Below, one piece after another: positions 1 through 8,940 of a DNA stretch of 64,000 nucleotides. Location: NCBI RefSeq assembly GCF_001704155.1, contig NZ_CP016294.1, forward strand, positions 167,001 through 231,000, in the 5' to 3' direction. The stretch is from Stenotrophomonas rhizophila. Its GTDB lineage: Bacteria > Pseudomonadota > Gammaproteobacteria > Xanthomonadales > Xanthomonadaceae. The first letter of the stretch is position 1; each line of letters begins with the position of its first letter. The translations under genes were made by a program, and so were the position numbers. The notes beneath the pieces were generated by a model that saw nothing but the letters and a program-made list of their open reading frames with translations, did not search any database and had not been told where the DNA came from.

Positions 1-2
1 AC

Positions 3-779
3 CTGAAGGACGACCCCGCACTGGACGCCTACCTGGCCAGCAACGCGGTCGAAAACGCCTCGCTGATTCCGGCCGAGAACGAGCCGGCCATCGAAGGCGT
101 CGCCCTGGAAAAGCTGCTGCTGGCCTATGCCTCGGCGCAGGAAGCGATCGGCCGCAATGCCCATCGCTACGACCGCCAGGTGCTTGAAGCCCTGGTCGAT
201 TTCACTCCGATGGACCTGGAGCACCTGCGCAAGGCCGGCGCCGACGAAGGCCTGGCCGCACTGGCCAAGCGCCTCAACCAGGGCAGCCTGGGCTCGCCGC
301 GCTTCAGCCTGGAATTGCAGGAACCCACCGAAGAGCGTCCCGCCGCGCTGCTGGTCACCCGTCGCCACATGGGCGAACAGCTGATCCAGGTGCTGCCGCT
401 GTCGGCCTTCGAAACCGGCGAACTGCGTGCCCTGCACCAGTCCTCGCTGCTGCTGCACGGGCTGGTGCGCGAAGGTGCCAAGATCGTCCGCGGTGCCAAG
501 TCGTCGGAGATCGGTGGTTTCGCCGATGCCCGCAACTGGCTGCTGGACGAAGCCAAGAAGGGTCGCCAGATCCAGCGCTTCAAGGGCCTGGGCGAAATGA
601 ATCCCGAACAGCTGTGGGACACCACCGTGAACCCCGATACGCGCCGGCTGCTGCAGGTGCGCATCGAGGACGCCGTGGCGGCCGACCAGATCTTCAGCAC
701 CCTGATGGGTGACGTGGTGGAACCGCGCCGCGATTTCATCGAAGACAACGCGCTGCGGGTCGCCAACCTGGATATCTGA
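3..779 (+). CDS. gyrB: DNA gyrase subunit B, C-terminal part (5' end outside window)
   Basis: This is the C-terminal ~258 residues of GyrB, the ATPase subunit that works with GyrA to introduce negative supercoils. The reading frame enters the window already open at base 3. The diagnostic segment is the conserved GyrB tail with [20 protein letters not shown] followed by a [16 protein letters not shown] stretch and an end of the form [14 protein letters not shown]. The ~160 residues before that tail contain the extra insertion within the TOPRIM/C-terminal region seen in gammaproteobacterial GyrB. The gene is complete at its 3' end and is followed by a 73-base gap before the CPBP protease gene. 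Its position implies that dnaA, dnaN and recF lie just upstream, so the window probably starts a few kb from the replication origin (inference). Confidence 0.97.
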   Translation: MKDDPALDAYLASNAVENASLIPAENEPAIEGVALEKLLLAYASAQEAIGRNAHRYDRQVLEALVDFTPMDLEHLRKAGADEGLAALAKRLNQGSLGSPRFSLELQEPTEERPAALLVTRRHMGEQLIQVLPLSAFETGELRALHQSSLLLHGLVREGAKIVRGAKSSEIGGFADARNWLLDEAKKGRQIQRFKGLGEMNPEQLWDTTVNPDTRRLLQVRIEDAVAADQIFSTLMGDVVEPRRDFIEDNALRVANLDI

Positions 780-852
780 CACAATCGGCTCAGGGCCGGC
801 CGGTTGCGACCTGCAACCGGCCTGGCCACCGCCTATTGCTGCCAGGAACCCG

Positions 853-1692
853 ATGTCCGCTACCGCCCCGGCGTCCACCACGCCTCCGCTGCCGCCCGCC
901 CTGCCCAAGGCGCCCCAACGGAAACCAGGCTCCCCGATCGCGGGATTCCTGATCGATCTCGGTATCGCCACGCTCTCGCTGCTCGCTTTGAGCATGGCCA
1001 GCGGCCTGCTATGGGGCCTCTACCGCGCCGTGATCGTGGTCCGCGACACCGGCACGCAAGCGGCCGATGCGCTGGCCCAGCAGGTGGGCCAACCTGGCGC
1101 GCTCGCGCAGATCCTGATGGCCGTGTTCGCCACCGGCGGCGCTGCGATTTTCCTGTACTTCCTCAGGCGCCGTGCCGACGCCACCGAGCGCCGCGCCTCC
1201 TTTGAGGCGACCCGCCGGCCGTCCACCTGGGGCTGGACCGCGTTGGTTGCGCTGGGCGTGATCATCGGCAGCAACGGCATCGCCTGGCTGGCCCGGCAGG
1301 CGGGCATTGAACCGGTACCCACCAACCTGGCCCTGATGGAACAGGCGCTGGCCCGCTTCCCGTGGTTCCTGGCCCTGTTCGCGATCGTGCTGGCCCCGGC
1401 CTACGAAGAACTGCTGTTCCGCCGCGTGCTGTTCGGCCGCCTGTGGCAGGCCGGTCGTCCCTGGCTGGGCATGCTGCTCAGCAGCCTGGCGTTCGCGCTG
1501 GTCCACGAAGTGCCCGGCACCAGTGCCAATGGCCCGTGGGAAATCGCCCAACTGTGGCTGGTGTACGGCGGCATGGGCGCCGCGTTCGCGTGGCTGTACC
1601 AGCGCACCGGCACCTTGTGGGCCCCGATCGTGGCGCATGCGTTGAACAACGCCATCGCCCTGGCCGCGCTGGTATTCCTGGGCTTGCACTGA
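853..1692 (+). CDS. CPBP family intramembrane glutamic endopeptidase
   Basis: A 279-residue polytopic membrane protein of the CPBP (CAAX protease/bacteriocin-processing, Abi) family. The family signatures are visible: an EELLFRR motif around residue 185 (EExxxR), a second motif FALVHE, and a third HALNN near the C-terminus; these Glu and His residues form the active site in the family. There are about six to seven hydrophobic segments, preceded by a proline-rich cytoplasmic N-terminus. The open frame extends upstream to 709 inside gyrB, but the ATG at 853 is the first plausible start after the gyrB stop. Substrate is unknown; family members process prenylated proteins, peptides or anti-sigma factors. 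The next gene starts 47 bases downstream. Confidence 0.88.
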   Translation: MSATAPASTTPPLPPALPKAPQRKPGSPIAGFLIDLGIATLSLLALSMASGLLWGLYRAVIVVRDTGTQAADALAQQVGQPGALAQILMAVFATGGAAIFLYFLRRRADATERRASFEATRRPSTWGWTALVALGVIIGSNGIAWLARQAGIEPVPTNLALMEQALARFPWFLALFAIVLAPAYEELLFRRVLFGRLWQAGRPWLGMLLSSLAFALVHEVPGTSANGPWEIAQLWLVYGGMGAAFAWLYQRTGTLWAPIVAHALNNAIALAALVFLGLH

Positions 1693-1739
1693 CTCGACGG
1701 TTTGACAAAACCTTACATTCGGCCCGCCACACTGCAGAC

Positions 1740-2567
1740 ATGAACACGGGAGTCCCCGCCTTGAAACCCTTGCTGCTCGGACTTGTCATCACCTTGGCGC
1801 TCAGCGCCTGCGCCACCACCACCTCGCCCACCGGGCGCAAGCAGATGGTGGGCGGTGTATCGCAGGCCGAGCTGGACCAGCTTGGCGCGCAGGCCTTCGC
1901 CGAAACCAAACAGAAGCAGAAGATCAGCAGCGACGGCCGCCAGAACGGCTACGTGCAGTGCGTGGTCAATGCGCTGGTCGCGCAGCTGCCGCCTCAGTAC
2001 CGTGGCGTACGGTGGGAGACCGCGGTATTCGTCGATGCCGAGCCCAACGCCTTCGCCTTGCCCGGCGGCAAGGTCGGCGTGAACACCGGCATCTTCACCG
2101 TGGCCAAGAACCAGGACCAGCTCGCCGCCGTGATCGGGCATGAGATCGGCCATGTCATCTCGCGCCACCACGAAGAGCGCCTCACCCGCCAGATGGGCGC
2201 GCAGACCGGCCTGGCCGTGCTTGGTGCGCTGGCCGGCGCGGCATACGGCGACGGCGCGGCCAGCACGGTCAACCAGCTCGGCGGTGCCGGCGCACAGGCC
2301 GCCTTCCTGTTGCCCGGGTCGCGCACCCAGGAAAGCGAAGCCGACGTGGTCGGTCAGCGGCTGATGGCCGAGGCAGGGTTCGACCCGGCCCAGGCGGTCA
2401 ACCTGTGGCAGAACATGATGGCCGCCAGCGGCGGGCGTTCCCCGCAATGGCTGTCCACCCACCCGGACCCGGCCAACCGGATCCGGGAGCTGCAACGCGA
2501 TGCCCCCGCCCTGAGCGGTGTTTTCCAGCAGGCCCAGGCCGCTGGACGGCGCCCGAAGTGCGGGTGA
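1740..2567 (+). CDS. M48 family metalloprotease lipoprotein
   Basis: A 275-residue zinc metalloprotease with an N-terminal lipoprotein signal (hydrophobic run ending in LSAC, with Cys about residue 23), so it should be anchored in the envelope. The zinc-binding motif HEIGH is around residue 137 and is followed about 60 residues later by the QESEADVVG stretch that supplies the third ligand Glu; a STHPD motif lies near the C-terminus. This is the Oma1/LoiP/BepA-like M48 group that degrades misfolded envelope proteins. The ATG at 1740 is chosen because it immediately precedes the signal peptide; the frame is open far upstream only as an overlap with the CPBP gene. Confidence 0.9.
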   Translation: MNTGVPALKPLLLGLVITLALSACATTTSPTGRKQMVGGVSQAELDQLGAQAFAETKQKQKISSDGRQNGYVQCVVNALVAQLPPQYRGVRWETAVFVDAEPNAFALPGGKVGVNTGIFTVAKNQDQLAAVIGHEIGHVISRHHEERLTRQMGAQTGLAVLGALAGAAYGDGAASTVNQLGGAGAQAAFLLPGSRTQESEADVVGQRLMAEAGFDPAQAVNLWQNMMAASGGRSPQWLSTHPDPANRIRELQRDAPALSGVFQQAQAAGRRPKCG

Positions 2568-2699
2568 TTCGACTAAAGGATGCTGTATTGCAGCATCGGA
2601 AACGATTTCTCACGCCATCGGTTTCTGATACGTTTGGCGGCTCAGATTTTTCTGACAGTCCGTTTTGATGCCGCCGCGGCGGTTCGATCGAGGTGAAAG

Positions 2700-3905
2700 A
2701 TGATTTTCCGCAACCACAAGCAAGCCGTGCTTTCCGTCCTCATCGCGACCGCCATTGGTGGCGTTGTGGTCACTGACGCCGTCGCCCAGACCCGCACCAC
2801 TGATCGCAGCGCCGATCGCCGTGGTGGCAAGAAGGACCAGGCCAAGACTGAAGCGCTGTACCCGCAGGCCACCCGCGCCGAGCCGGACATCAAGGCATCG
2901 CCGAAGCTGGGCAAGCAGCTGCAGAAGATGATCGACAGCTACAACGATCAGAAGTTCCCGGAGACGCTGGCTGCGGCCAATGAAATCCTGGGCAACAGCG
3001 CCGCCAATGCGTATGACAAGTCGCTGGCCGCGCAGCTCGCCTCGCAGGCCGCCTACAACACCGACGACAACGCCGCTGCCAAGAAGTACCTGCTGCAGGT
3101 GCTGGAATTCAATGGCCTGGACAACAACGGCCACTTCCAGTCGATGCTGATGCTGGGCCAGCTGCAGATCCAGGACGACCAGCTTGCCGAAGGCCTGGCC
3201 ACCCTGGACAAGTACTTCGCTGAAACCAAGTCGACCAAGCCGGAAGAGCTGATCATCAAGGGCCAGGCCCTGTACCAGCTCGAGCGCTACCAGGAAGCAG
3301 TGCCGGTGATCCAGCAGGCCATCGCCGGTGCCACCGAGCCGAAGGACAACTGGAACCAGCTGCTGATGGCCGCCCTGTCCGAGTCCGGCCAGACCGGTGA
3401 AGCAGTGAAGCAGGCTGAAGCCCTTGCCGCCAAGAACCCGGCCGACAAGAAGGCCCAGATGAACCTGGCCAGCATGTACCTGCAGGCCGACCAGATGGAC
3501 AAGGCTGGCGCGGTCATGGACAAGCTCTTCAAGGGCGGCCAGCTGACCGAGGAGCGCGAGTACAAGCAGGCGTACTCGATCTACGCCAACTCGGACAAGA
3601 AGGAAGCCGAGGTCATTGCCGTGATCAACGACGGCTTGCAGAAGGGCATCCTGAAGCCGGATTACCAGGTCTACCTGGCCCAGGCCCAGGCGTACTACTA
3701 CTCGGAACCGCCGCAGGTTGAAAAGGCGATCGAAGCGTGGCAGAAGGCCGCCCCGCTTTCCAAGGACGGTGAAACCTACTTGAACCTGGCACGTGTCTTG
3801 CATTCGGAAGGTCGCATTCCGGAGGCCAAGACGGCCGCCCAGCAGGCGCTGGCGAAGGGTGTGAAGAACCAGGCCGATGCCAAGAAAATCATCAACCTGA
3901 AGTAA
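2700..3905 (+). CDS. Exported tetratricopeptide-repeat protein upstream of tonB
   Basis: A 401-residue protein with a signal peptide (residues 1-30, cleavage near DAVAQ) followed by helical repeats of TPR type. Repeats with the usual small/large residue pattern lie around residues 75-110, 145-180, 195-235 and 350-395. It is Lys- and Gln-rich and lacks catalytic motifs, so it is likely a periplasmic scaffold. A good Shine-Dalgarno (GAGGTGAAAG) abuts the ATG. It sits 145 bases upstream of tonB in the same orientation; a role in the TonB system is an inference from position only. The 132-base gap before it contains a short 7-bp stem (2579-2597) but no clear promoter I can assign. Confidence 0.85.
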   Translation: MIFRNHKQAVLSVLIATAIGGVVVTDAVAQTRTTDRSADRRGGKKDQAKTEALYPQATRAEPDIKASPKLGKQLQKMIDSYNDQKFPETLAAANEILGNSAANAYDKSLAAQLASQAAYNTDDNAAAKKYLLQVLEFNGLDNNGHFQSMLMLGQLQIQDDQLAEGLATLDKYFAETKSTKPEELIIKGQALYQLERYQEAVPVIQQAIAGATEPKDNWNQLLMAALSESGQTGEAVKQAEALAAKNPADKKAQMNLASMYLQADQMDKAGAVMDKLFKGGQLTEEREYKQAYSIYANSDKKEAEVIAVINDGLQKGILKPDYQVYLAQAQAYYYSEPPQVEKAIEAWQKAAPLSKDGETYLNLARVLHSEGRIPEAKTAAQQALAKGVKNQADAKKIINLK

Positions 3906-4050
3906 GTAGGAATAACGCCTGAACGCCTGCGTGAGTGATGCGCAGGCGCTCAGGATTGGTATAAGCTTGGAGGTTCCTGCGGTGTCATGCACCGCTGATC
4001 ATGGGCTATCTGTCCCCAGGTACCCGGCCCCACTAATGAGCTCTTGGCGC

Positions 4051-4719
4051 ATGACGGAACAACTAGTCGTTCACAGGTACGAACAACGCGATGACACCGG
4101 CCTCAGCTGGCCGCGCATCGTGGGTATCGCCTTTGTAATCGCATTGCATCTCGCCGCCCTGATGCTGCTCCTCATCCCCGCCGTGGCCCCCAAGGCCGTG
4201 ACGGAGAAGGAACGCAACATCATGGTGACCCTGGTCGACGCTCCGCCGCCGCCCCCACCGCCGCCGCCGCCGCCGCCGCCGACTGAAACGCCGCCGCCGC
4301 CGGTCAAGAACCTGTCGCCGCCCAAGCCCTCGCCGGTGCCGCCGCCGCCGCAGGCGCCGGTGATCGACGTGCCGGAACCGCGTCCGAACGACATCGTCAC
4401 GCCGCCGAGTCCGCCGAGCCCGCCGCAGCCGCCGAGTTCCATCGAGGCCAGCGTCGATATCTCGTCCAAGGCCATGAATCCCCCGCGTTACCCGCCGGCC
4501 GCGTTCCGCGCAGGTATCCAGGGTGAAGTGATCCTGATCATTGATGTCGATGCCAACGGCAACGTCACCAATGTGTCGGTCGAAAAGTCCAGCCGTAACC
4601 GCGATCTGGACCGTGCAGCGATGGAAGCCGCCCGTAAATGGCGCTTCAACGCAGCCGAATCGGGCGGGAAGAAAGCTGCAGGTCGCGTCCGCGTCCCGGT
4701 CAACTTTGCGCTGAATTGA
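4051..4719 (+). CDS. tonB: TonB energy transducer
   Basis: TonB couples the inner-membrane proton motive force to outer-membrane TonB-dependent receptors, three of which are encoded in this window. The 222-residue product has a short cytoplasmic N-terminus, a signal-anchor helix (about residues 22-46), a long Pro-rich linker (about residues 65-140, with an 11-proline run), and a C-terminal TonB domain with the PPRYPPAAFRAGIQGEV and ArgRDLDRAAMEAARKWRF type segments that contact the receptor TonB box. An in-frame ATG at 4036 would add five residues; neither start has a strong Shine-Dalgarno. An extensive upstream extension to 3931 is non-coding-like. exbB follows after 84 bases. Confidence 0.93.
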   Translation: MTEQLVVHRYEQRDDTGLSWPRIVGIAFVIALHLAALMLLLIPAVAPKAVTEKERNIMVTLVDAPPPPPPPPPPPPPTETPPPPVKNLSPPKPSPVPPPPQAPVIDVPEPRPNDIVTPPSPPSPPQPPSSIEASVDISSKAMNPPRYPPAAFRAGIQGEVILIIDVDANGNVTNVSVEKSSRNRDLDRAAMEAARKWRFNAAESGGKKAAGRVRVPVNFALN

Positions 4720-4725
4720 TGGGCC

Positions 4726-4745
4726 GGGTGGCCTGCCGGCCACCC
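4726..4745 (+). other. Hairpin between tonB and exbB
   Basis: A perfect 8-bp stem (4726-4733 with 4738-4745) with a TGCC loop lies in the 84-base gap between tonB and exbB. There is no following T-tract, so it is more likely an mRNA-processing or stability element inside the operon than a terminator (inference). Confidence 0.35.
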
Positions 4746-4803
4746 TCCTGTCACTTGAACCTAGCTACAACATTCATCACCACACACAACAAAGGTAAGC
4801 GTC

Positions 4804-5565
4804 ATGCTGCAGGAACTCTTCATCGCCGCTGCTGCCGGGGGCAACCCGTCGAATGCCCTCTCGCAGATGGGCTTCGAGCATCTGATCCACGAAATGACCT
4901 CCAAGCCGGGCGACTTCGCCGTCTCCTGGGTCGTGCTTCTGACCCTGGTGATCATGTCGGCCATGTCCTGGTACTGGACCGTCATCAACATCTTCCGTGC
5001 TACCCGCCTGAAGAGCGCTGCTGACAAGGTCGTGAGCCTGTTCTGGGATACCCCGAACGCACAGGACGCCATCCGCGCCATGGAAGAACAGCCGGCTTCG
5101 GAGCCGTTCTCCAAGATCGCCCTGGACGCAGCCCAGGCTGCTGCCCACCACCAGCGTGCCGAAGGTGGCGCCACCGGTGGCCTGGGTGAAAACCTGAGCC
5201 GTTCGGAGTTCGTCGACCGCGCCCTGCGTCAGGCCGTGACCCGCGAAAGCAACAACCTGCAGTCGGGCATGACCCTGCTGGCCACCGTCGGTGCAACCGC
5301 TCCGTTCGTCGGTCTGCTCGGCACCGTGTGGGGCATCTACGGCGCGCTGATCAAGATCGGTGCAACCGGTTCGGCCTCCATCGACGCCGTTGCCGGCCCG
5401 GTGGGTGAAGCCCTGATCATGACCGCCATCGGTCTGTTCGTGGCAATCCCGGCCGTGTTCGCCTTCAACTTCTTCAGCAAGATCAACAGCGCCACGATCA
5501 GCAAGTTCGATACGTTCGCTCACGACCTGCACGACTTCTTCGCCACCGGTTCGCGCGTCCGCTAA
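4804..5565 (+). CDS. exbB: ExbB / MotA-TolQ-ExbB proton channel family protein
   Basis: The 253-residue inner-membrane proton-channel subunit that, with ExbD, powers TonB. It has the family architecture: one N-terminal transmembrane helix (about residues 38-58), a long cytoplasmic loop, and two helices (about residues 150-175 and 195-220) containing the signature GATAPFVGLLGTVWGIYGA and the AIGLFVAIPAVFAFN stretch. The length is normal. It lies between tonB and two exbD genes with 57 bases to the first exbD, so the four genes are very likely one operon ending at the terminator at 6501-6529. Confidence 0.95.
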   Translation: MLQELFIAAAAGGNPSNALSQMGFEHLIHEMTSKPGDFAVSWVVLLTLVIMSAMSWYWTVINIFRATRLKSAADKVVSLFWDTPNAQDAIRAMEEQPASEPFSKIALDAAQAAAHHQRAEGGATGGLGENLSRSEFVDRALRQAVTRESNNLQSGMTLLATVGATAPFVGLLGTVWGIYGALIKIGATGSASIDAVAGPVGEALIMTAIGLFVAIPAVFAFNFFSKINSATISKFDTFAHDLHDFFATGSRVR

Positions 5566-5622
5566 TTGCGACGCGCTGTACCCAGCGAGAACGTAGTCAA
5601 CACGATCTAGACGGAGCCCGTT

Positions 5623-6048
5623 ATGGCTTTCAGTAGTGGTAACAGCGGCGGCCCCATGGCCGACATCAACGTTACGCCCCTCGTGGACGTGATGCTGGTG
5701 CTGCTGATCATCTTCATCATCACGGCGCCCCTGATGTCCCATAAGGTCAAGGTCGACCTGCCTGAGGCCAACCTGGTGCAGAAGCCGGAAGATGCGGCTG
5801 ATCGCAAGGGCCCCATCACCCTGGCGGTGAAGGAAGACGGCTCGATTTACTGGAACGACGAAGAGATCGACAAGCAGACTCTCGAGTCGCGCCTGGCGAC
5901 CGCCGCCCAGCAGACCCCCCAGCCCCCGCTCAATCTGCGTGGTGACCGCACCACCAAGATGCGCGTCATCAACGAGATGACGAAGGTCGCGCAGGAGCAG
6001 GGCATGCTCGACGTTGGCTTCGTGGCCACCAAAGAGAAGGGGCAGTAA
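5623..6048 (+). CDS. exbD: ExbD biopolymer transport protein, copy 1
   Basis: A 141-residue ExbD/TolR family protein: short cytoplasmic N-terminus, one transmembrane helix (about residues 22-42) with the essential Asp in [16 protein letters not shown], then a periplasmic domain ending near MLDVGFVATKEK. ExbD forms the proton-conducting helix inside the ExbB pentamer. It is followed after only 3 bases by a second exbD. The first 48 bases from the internal ATG at 5656 are identical to 6085-6132 in copy 2. Confidence 0.94.
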   Translation: MAFSSGNSGGPMADINVTPLVDVMLVLLIIFIITAPLMSHKVKVDLPEANLVQKPEDAADRKGPITLAVKEDGSIYWNDEEIDKQTLESRLATAAQQTPQPPLNLRGDRTTKMRVINEMTKVAQEQGMLDVGFVATKEKGQ

Positions 6049-6051
6049 GCC

Positions 6052-6468
6052 ATGGCATTCAGTTCTGGTGGTGGCAAGGGCCCAATGGCCGACATCAACG
6101 TTACGCCCCTCGTGGACGTGATGCTGGTGCTGTTGATCATCTTCATCGTTACCGCGCCGATCATGACGTACCCGATCGCCGTGGACCTGCCGCAGCGCGT
6201 GCTCAACCCACCGCCGCAGCTGGTCGAACCGCCGCCGCCGATCGAGCTGCGGATCGACGCCAGCAACCAGGTGTTCTGGAACAACAGCCCGGTTGCAACG
6301 GCTGAGCTCCAGCAGCGTATGGAACAGGAAGTGCAGCGTGACCCGACCAACCAGCCCGAGCTGCGCATCGACGCCAGCCCGGACTCCGAGTACGACGTGA
6401 TGGCCAAGGTTCTGGCCGCCGCGAAGAACGCGCAGATGAAGAAGATCGGGTTCCAGCAGCAGCAGTAA
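6052..6468 (+). CDS. exbD2: ExbD biopolymer transport protein, copy 2
   Basis: A 138-residue ExbD paralogue with the same N-terminus and membrane helix as copy 1 but a different periplasmic domain (Pro-rich after the helix, then ELRIDAS segments). In Xanthomonas the tonB-exbB-exbD1-exbD2 arrangement is established, with exbD2 needed for specific interactions with plants and pectin induction rather than iron uptake; the same may hold here (inference from family knowledge). It is the last gene of the operon; a strong terminator follows 33 bases after the stop. Confidence 0.93.
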   Translation: MAFSSGGGKGPMADINVTPLVDVMLVLLIIFIVTAPIMTYPIAVDLPQRVLNPPPQLVEPPPPIELRIDASNQVFWNNSPVATAELQQRMEQEVQRDPTNQPELRIDASPDSEYDVMAKVLAAAKNAQMKKIGFQQQQ

Positions 6469-6500
6469 GACGCAACACCAAGTCATGACGCGACTGGAAA

Positions 6501-6529
6501 GCGCCCCTGGAAACAGGGGCGCTTTTTTT
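6501..6529 (+). terminator. Rho-independent terminator of the tonB-exbBD operon
   Basis: A perfect 9-bp GC-rich stem (6501-6509 with 6514-6522), a GAAA tetraloop and a run of seven T bases. Placed 33 bases after the exbD2 stop. Confidence 0.93.
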
Positions 6530-6667
6530 GTTGGCGCGTTCGGCCATTGACATCAATCCGGGGCCGTTCCACCATGGTTACGCGCAAGCAACACATAGCC
6601 GAGCCATTGCGCATCCCACCTGGTCACCAGGTCCCGGCCGGCCCGGGTATATCCAAGGGAATCGGAC

Positions 6668-7309
6668 TCACGGAGCCTCGCCCAGCATCGCTGGCCGGGG
6701 CTTTCGTTCTTGAGGCGCCTCCAGTACATCCGCGAATCGTCTTGGATCGGGTTCATCGTCCTGCTTTGCGCGTCCCCGCAGGATCTCTCCCAATAAAAGA
6801 TTGAAGGAATAGCGTCCCTTGCCGGGATGCGGCTTGCGCGGATCAAGCGGATACGCGGATTGCACCAGCAGCAGCACACTGTTCGAGCCGTGCCGCTTCC
6901 ACCGTTTAAGATTGAAGAAGACGCCATAGCGTTCGCCGCTGTCCAGCCGCACGGCAACATAGTTGTCCGCTGCGGTGCGCTCGCAGGATTGTCGCCCTTC
7001 GATCACGTGGCGAATGATCTCCGGAAGCCGCTTCGACAACGTGTATCGAACACCATCAAATGCGCGGCACTCGCGATTGTCGGAAATCATGTCGTCATCA
7101 GCTCCACGACGCTGCACAGAGAAGCAATGAAGCCCAAAGCCGACATACAGGACGACCTCCCGGCCGGGGTGCCCCTTAGCGGCAACCAGGACGTAGTTGA
7201 GACGAAAGGGATGCAGGTGATTCAAGGGGAAGGCCTTGCCCTGCCTGTCCCTGTGGGGCATCCAGCGGATTAGACCGCCTGACCAGTTGACCGCCATCCC
7301 TTGCTCCAT
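6668..7309 (-). CDS. Conserved hypothetical protein, isolated on the minus strand
   Basis: A 213-residue product with no signal peptide or membrane segment. Recognisable blocks are LHPFRLNYVLV, VVLYVGFGLHCFS, a central RYTLSKRLPEIIRHV helix, NYVAVRL.SGERYGVFFNLKRW and VLLLVQSAYPLDPRKPHPGKG; this pattern resembles a widespread proteobacterial family of unknown function often met near mobile DNA. Conserved His and Cys suggest a globular, possibly enzymatic fold, but I cannot name an activity. Codon use is less GC-biased than its neighbours, which fits acquisition by transfer (inference). The start could be the ATG at 7297 (MAVNW) instead of 7309. It is divergent from cls and converges on the tonB operon terminator. 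Confidence 0.7.
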   Translation of the reverse strand: MEQGMAVNWSGGLIRWMPHRDRQGKAFPLNHLHPFRLNYVLVAAKGHPGREVVLYVGFGLHCFSVQRRGADDDMISDNRECRAFDGVRYTLSKRLPEIIRHVIEGRQSCERTAADNYVAVRLDSGERYGVFFNLKRWKRHGSNSVLLLVQSAYPLDPRKPHPGKGRYSFNLLLGEILRGRAKQDDEPDPRRFADVLEAPQERKPRPAMLGEAP

Positions 7310-7413
7310 GACACCCTGTTGTGCGTCAAGAGACTCGGGCTACAGGCGCCCCGACTTCAAGGCCAAAACAGTCACGCATGCGCCGGACACCCGCGTCCGG
7401 CTATGATCCGCGG

Positions 7414-8883
7414 ATGCTTGCCACCTACCCCGCGCTTGCCGACTGGCTCCACTGGCTGGATGCCTTTCCGCACCTGCGCCCGCTGCTCATCGCTGCCTAC
7501 GTGCTGTACCTGCTGTGGTTGATCGGCTGGATCATGCTGCAGAAGCGCGAGCCGGTGGCCACGCTCAGCTGGATCCTTTCGCTGGCCGCCCTGCCCTACC
7601 TGGGCCTGTTCGTGTACTACCTGCTCGGGCCGCAGAAGGTGAAACGGCAGCGCCTGCGCCGTGGCCGCGCGCGTTCCGGCATGGAGCACTACAGCAGCGT
7701 GTGCCCGCCTGATGCGGACTGCACCGAACTGGCCAAGATCGCGCAGGCCACCACCGGCCTTTCCCCCAGCTCGGCTACCGAAGTGGAGTGGCTGGTGGAT
7801 GGCGCGCAAACGTACGCCGCGCTGCTGAAGGCCATCGCGCAGGCGCGCGACCACCTCCACGTCGAGTACTACATCTTCAACCCCGACCATGCCGGTACCG
7901 CGCTGCGCGATGCCCTGGTCGAACGCGCCAAGGCCGGCGTGCGCGTGCGCCTGCTGCTGGATGCGGTGGGCTCGTCCGGCATCCGCACGCGGTTCCTCAA
8001 GCCGCTGCGTGATGCGGGCGCCGAAGTGGCCTGGTTCCACCCGCGCCAGCTGCTCAAACCGTTCAAGCGGCCGTGGATGAACATGCGCACCCACCGCAAG
8101 CTGGTGGTGATCGATGGCCGCGTCGCCTTCACCGGTGGTATCAACATCACCGACGAAGAAGACGAAAGCCGCCGGCCCGATGCCTACCGCGACCTGCACA
8201 TGCGCCTGACCGGCCACGTGGTGCGCAGCCTGCAGCTGGTGTTCGTCGAAGACTGGATCTACGCCACCGGCGAACCGAAGGAGCGCTTCAACATCGCCCA
8301 GCTGTGGCCCACCGACATGCCGGGCCGCCAGGACGGCGCCATCAACGCCCAGGTGTTGGTCTCGGGGCCGGACTCGGGCTGGGAAACCATCCACCGCCTG
8401 CAGGTGGCCGCCATCCACGAAGCGCGCGAACGCGTGTGGCTGGTCACGCCCTATTTCGTGCCGGGCGAAGCCGCGCGCATGGCGCTCACCTCGGCCGCAC
8501 TGGGCGGGCTGGACGTGCGCCTGCTGGTACCGAAGATGAGCGATTCCTGGTTCGTCACCCAGGCCGCGCGCTCTTATTTTGACGAGCTGCTGCAGGCCGG
8601 GGTGAAGATCTACGAGTACGGGCCGCGCATGCTGCACACCAAGGCGTTCATCGCCGACCACGACGTCTGCATCGCCGGCAGCGCCAATTTCGACCACCGC
8701 AGTTTCCGCCTCAACTTCGAACTGTCGATGATGATCAGCAGCGCCCAGTGCGTGGCGGAACTGGAGAAAATCCTCATCGCGGAGTTCGCCGCTTCCACGC
8801 CCGTGCGCAACGACCGCCAGCGCTCGCTGTGGCTGCACCGGGTCCCCGAGGCGTTCGCCCGCCTGGCCTCCCCGCTGCTGTAG
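7414..8883 (+). CDS. cls: Cardiolipin synthase (phospholipase D superfamily)
   Basis: A 489-residue membrane enzyme that condenses phosphatidylglycerol into cardiolipin. Two N-terminal transmembrane helices (about residues 20-40 and 47-68) anchor it, followed by two PLD domains with the HxKxxxxD catalytic motifs: HRKLVVID near residue 226 and HTKAFIAD near residue 407, each followed by the G/S-N/D pattern (FTGGIN, IAGSANFDHRS). Length fits the ClsA-type family. The ATG at 7414 directly precedes the first hydrophobic segment; the upstream open frame to 7321 looks non-coding. Confidence 0.93.
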   Translation: MLATYPALADWLHWLDAFPHLRPLLIAAYVLYLLWLIGWIMLQKREPVATLSWILSLAALPYLGLFVYYLLGPQKVKRQRLRRGRARSGMEHYSSVCPPDADCTELAKIAQATTGLSPSSATEVEWLVDGAQTYAALLKAIAQARDHLHVEYYIFNPDHAGTALRDALVERAKAGVRVRLLLDAVGSSGIRTRFLKPLRDAGAEVAWFHPRQLLKPFKRPWMNMRTHRKLVVIDGRVAFTGGINITDEEDESRRPDAYRDLHMRLTGHVVRSLQLVFVEDWIYATGEPKERFNIAQLWPTDMPGRQDGAINAQVLVSGPDSGWETIHRLQVAAIHEARERVWLVTPYFVPGEAARMALTSAALGGLDVRLLVPKMSDSWFVTQAARSYFDELLQAGVKIYEYGPRMLHTKAFIADHDVCIAGSANFDHRSFRLNFELSMMISSAQCVAELEKILIAEFAASTPVRNDRQRSLWLHRVPEAFARLASPLL

Positions 8884-8940
8884 CCGCCACGTGGAACCGC
8901 CCCCCACCCCGGCGCTACACTGCGCAGGTCAACGGGGAGA

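Noticed and set aside
3975..3990. GCGGTGTCAT near tonB, resembling the uronate-locus core
   Set aside because: It lacks the final T of the 10-base core and the left half of the site, and similar matches occur by chance inside coding sequence (for example near 4091 and 13507).
4071..4475. Poly-Gly minus-strand frame opposite tonB
   Set aside because: It is the antisense image of the TonB proline-rich linker, not a gene.
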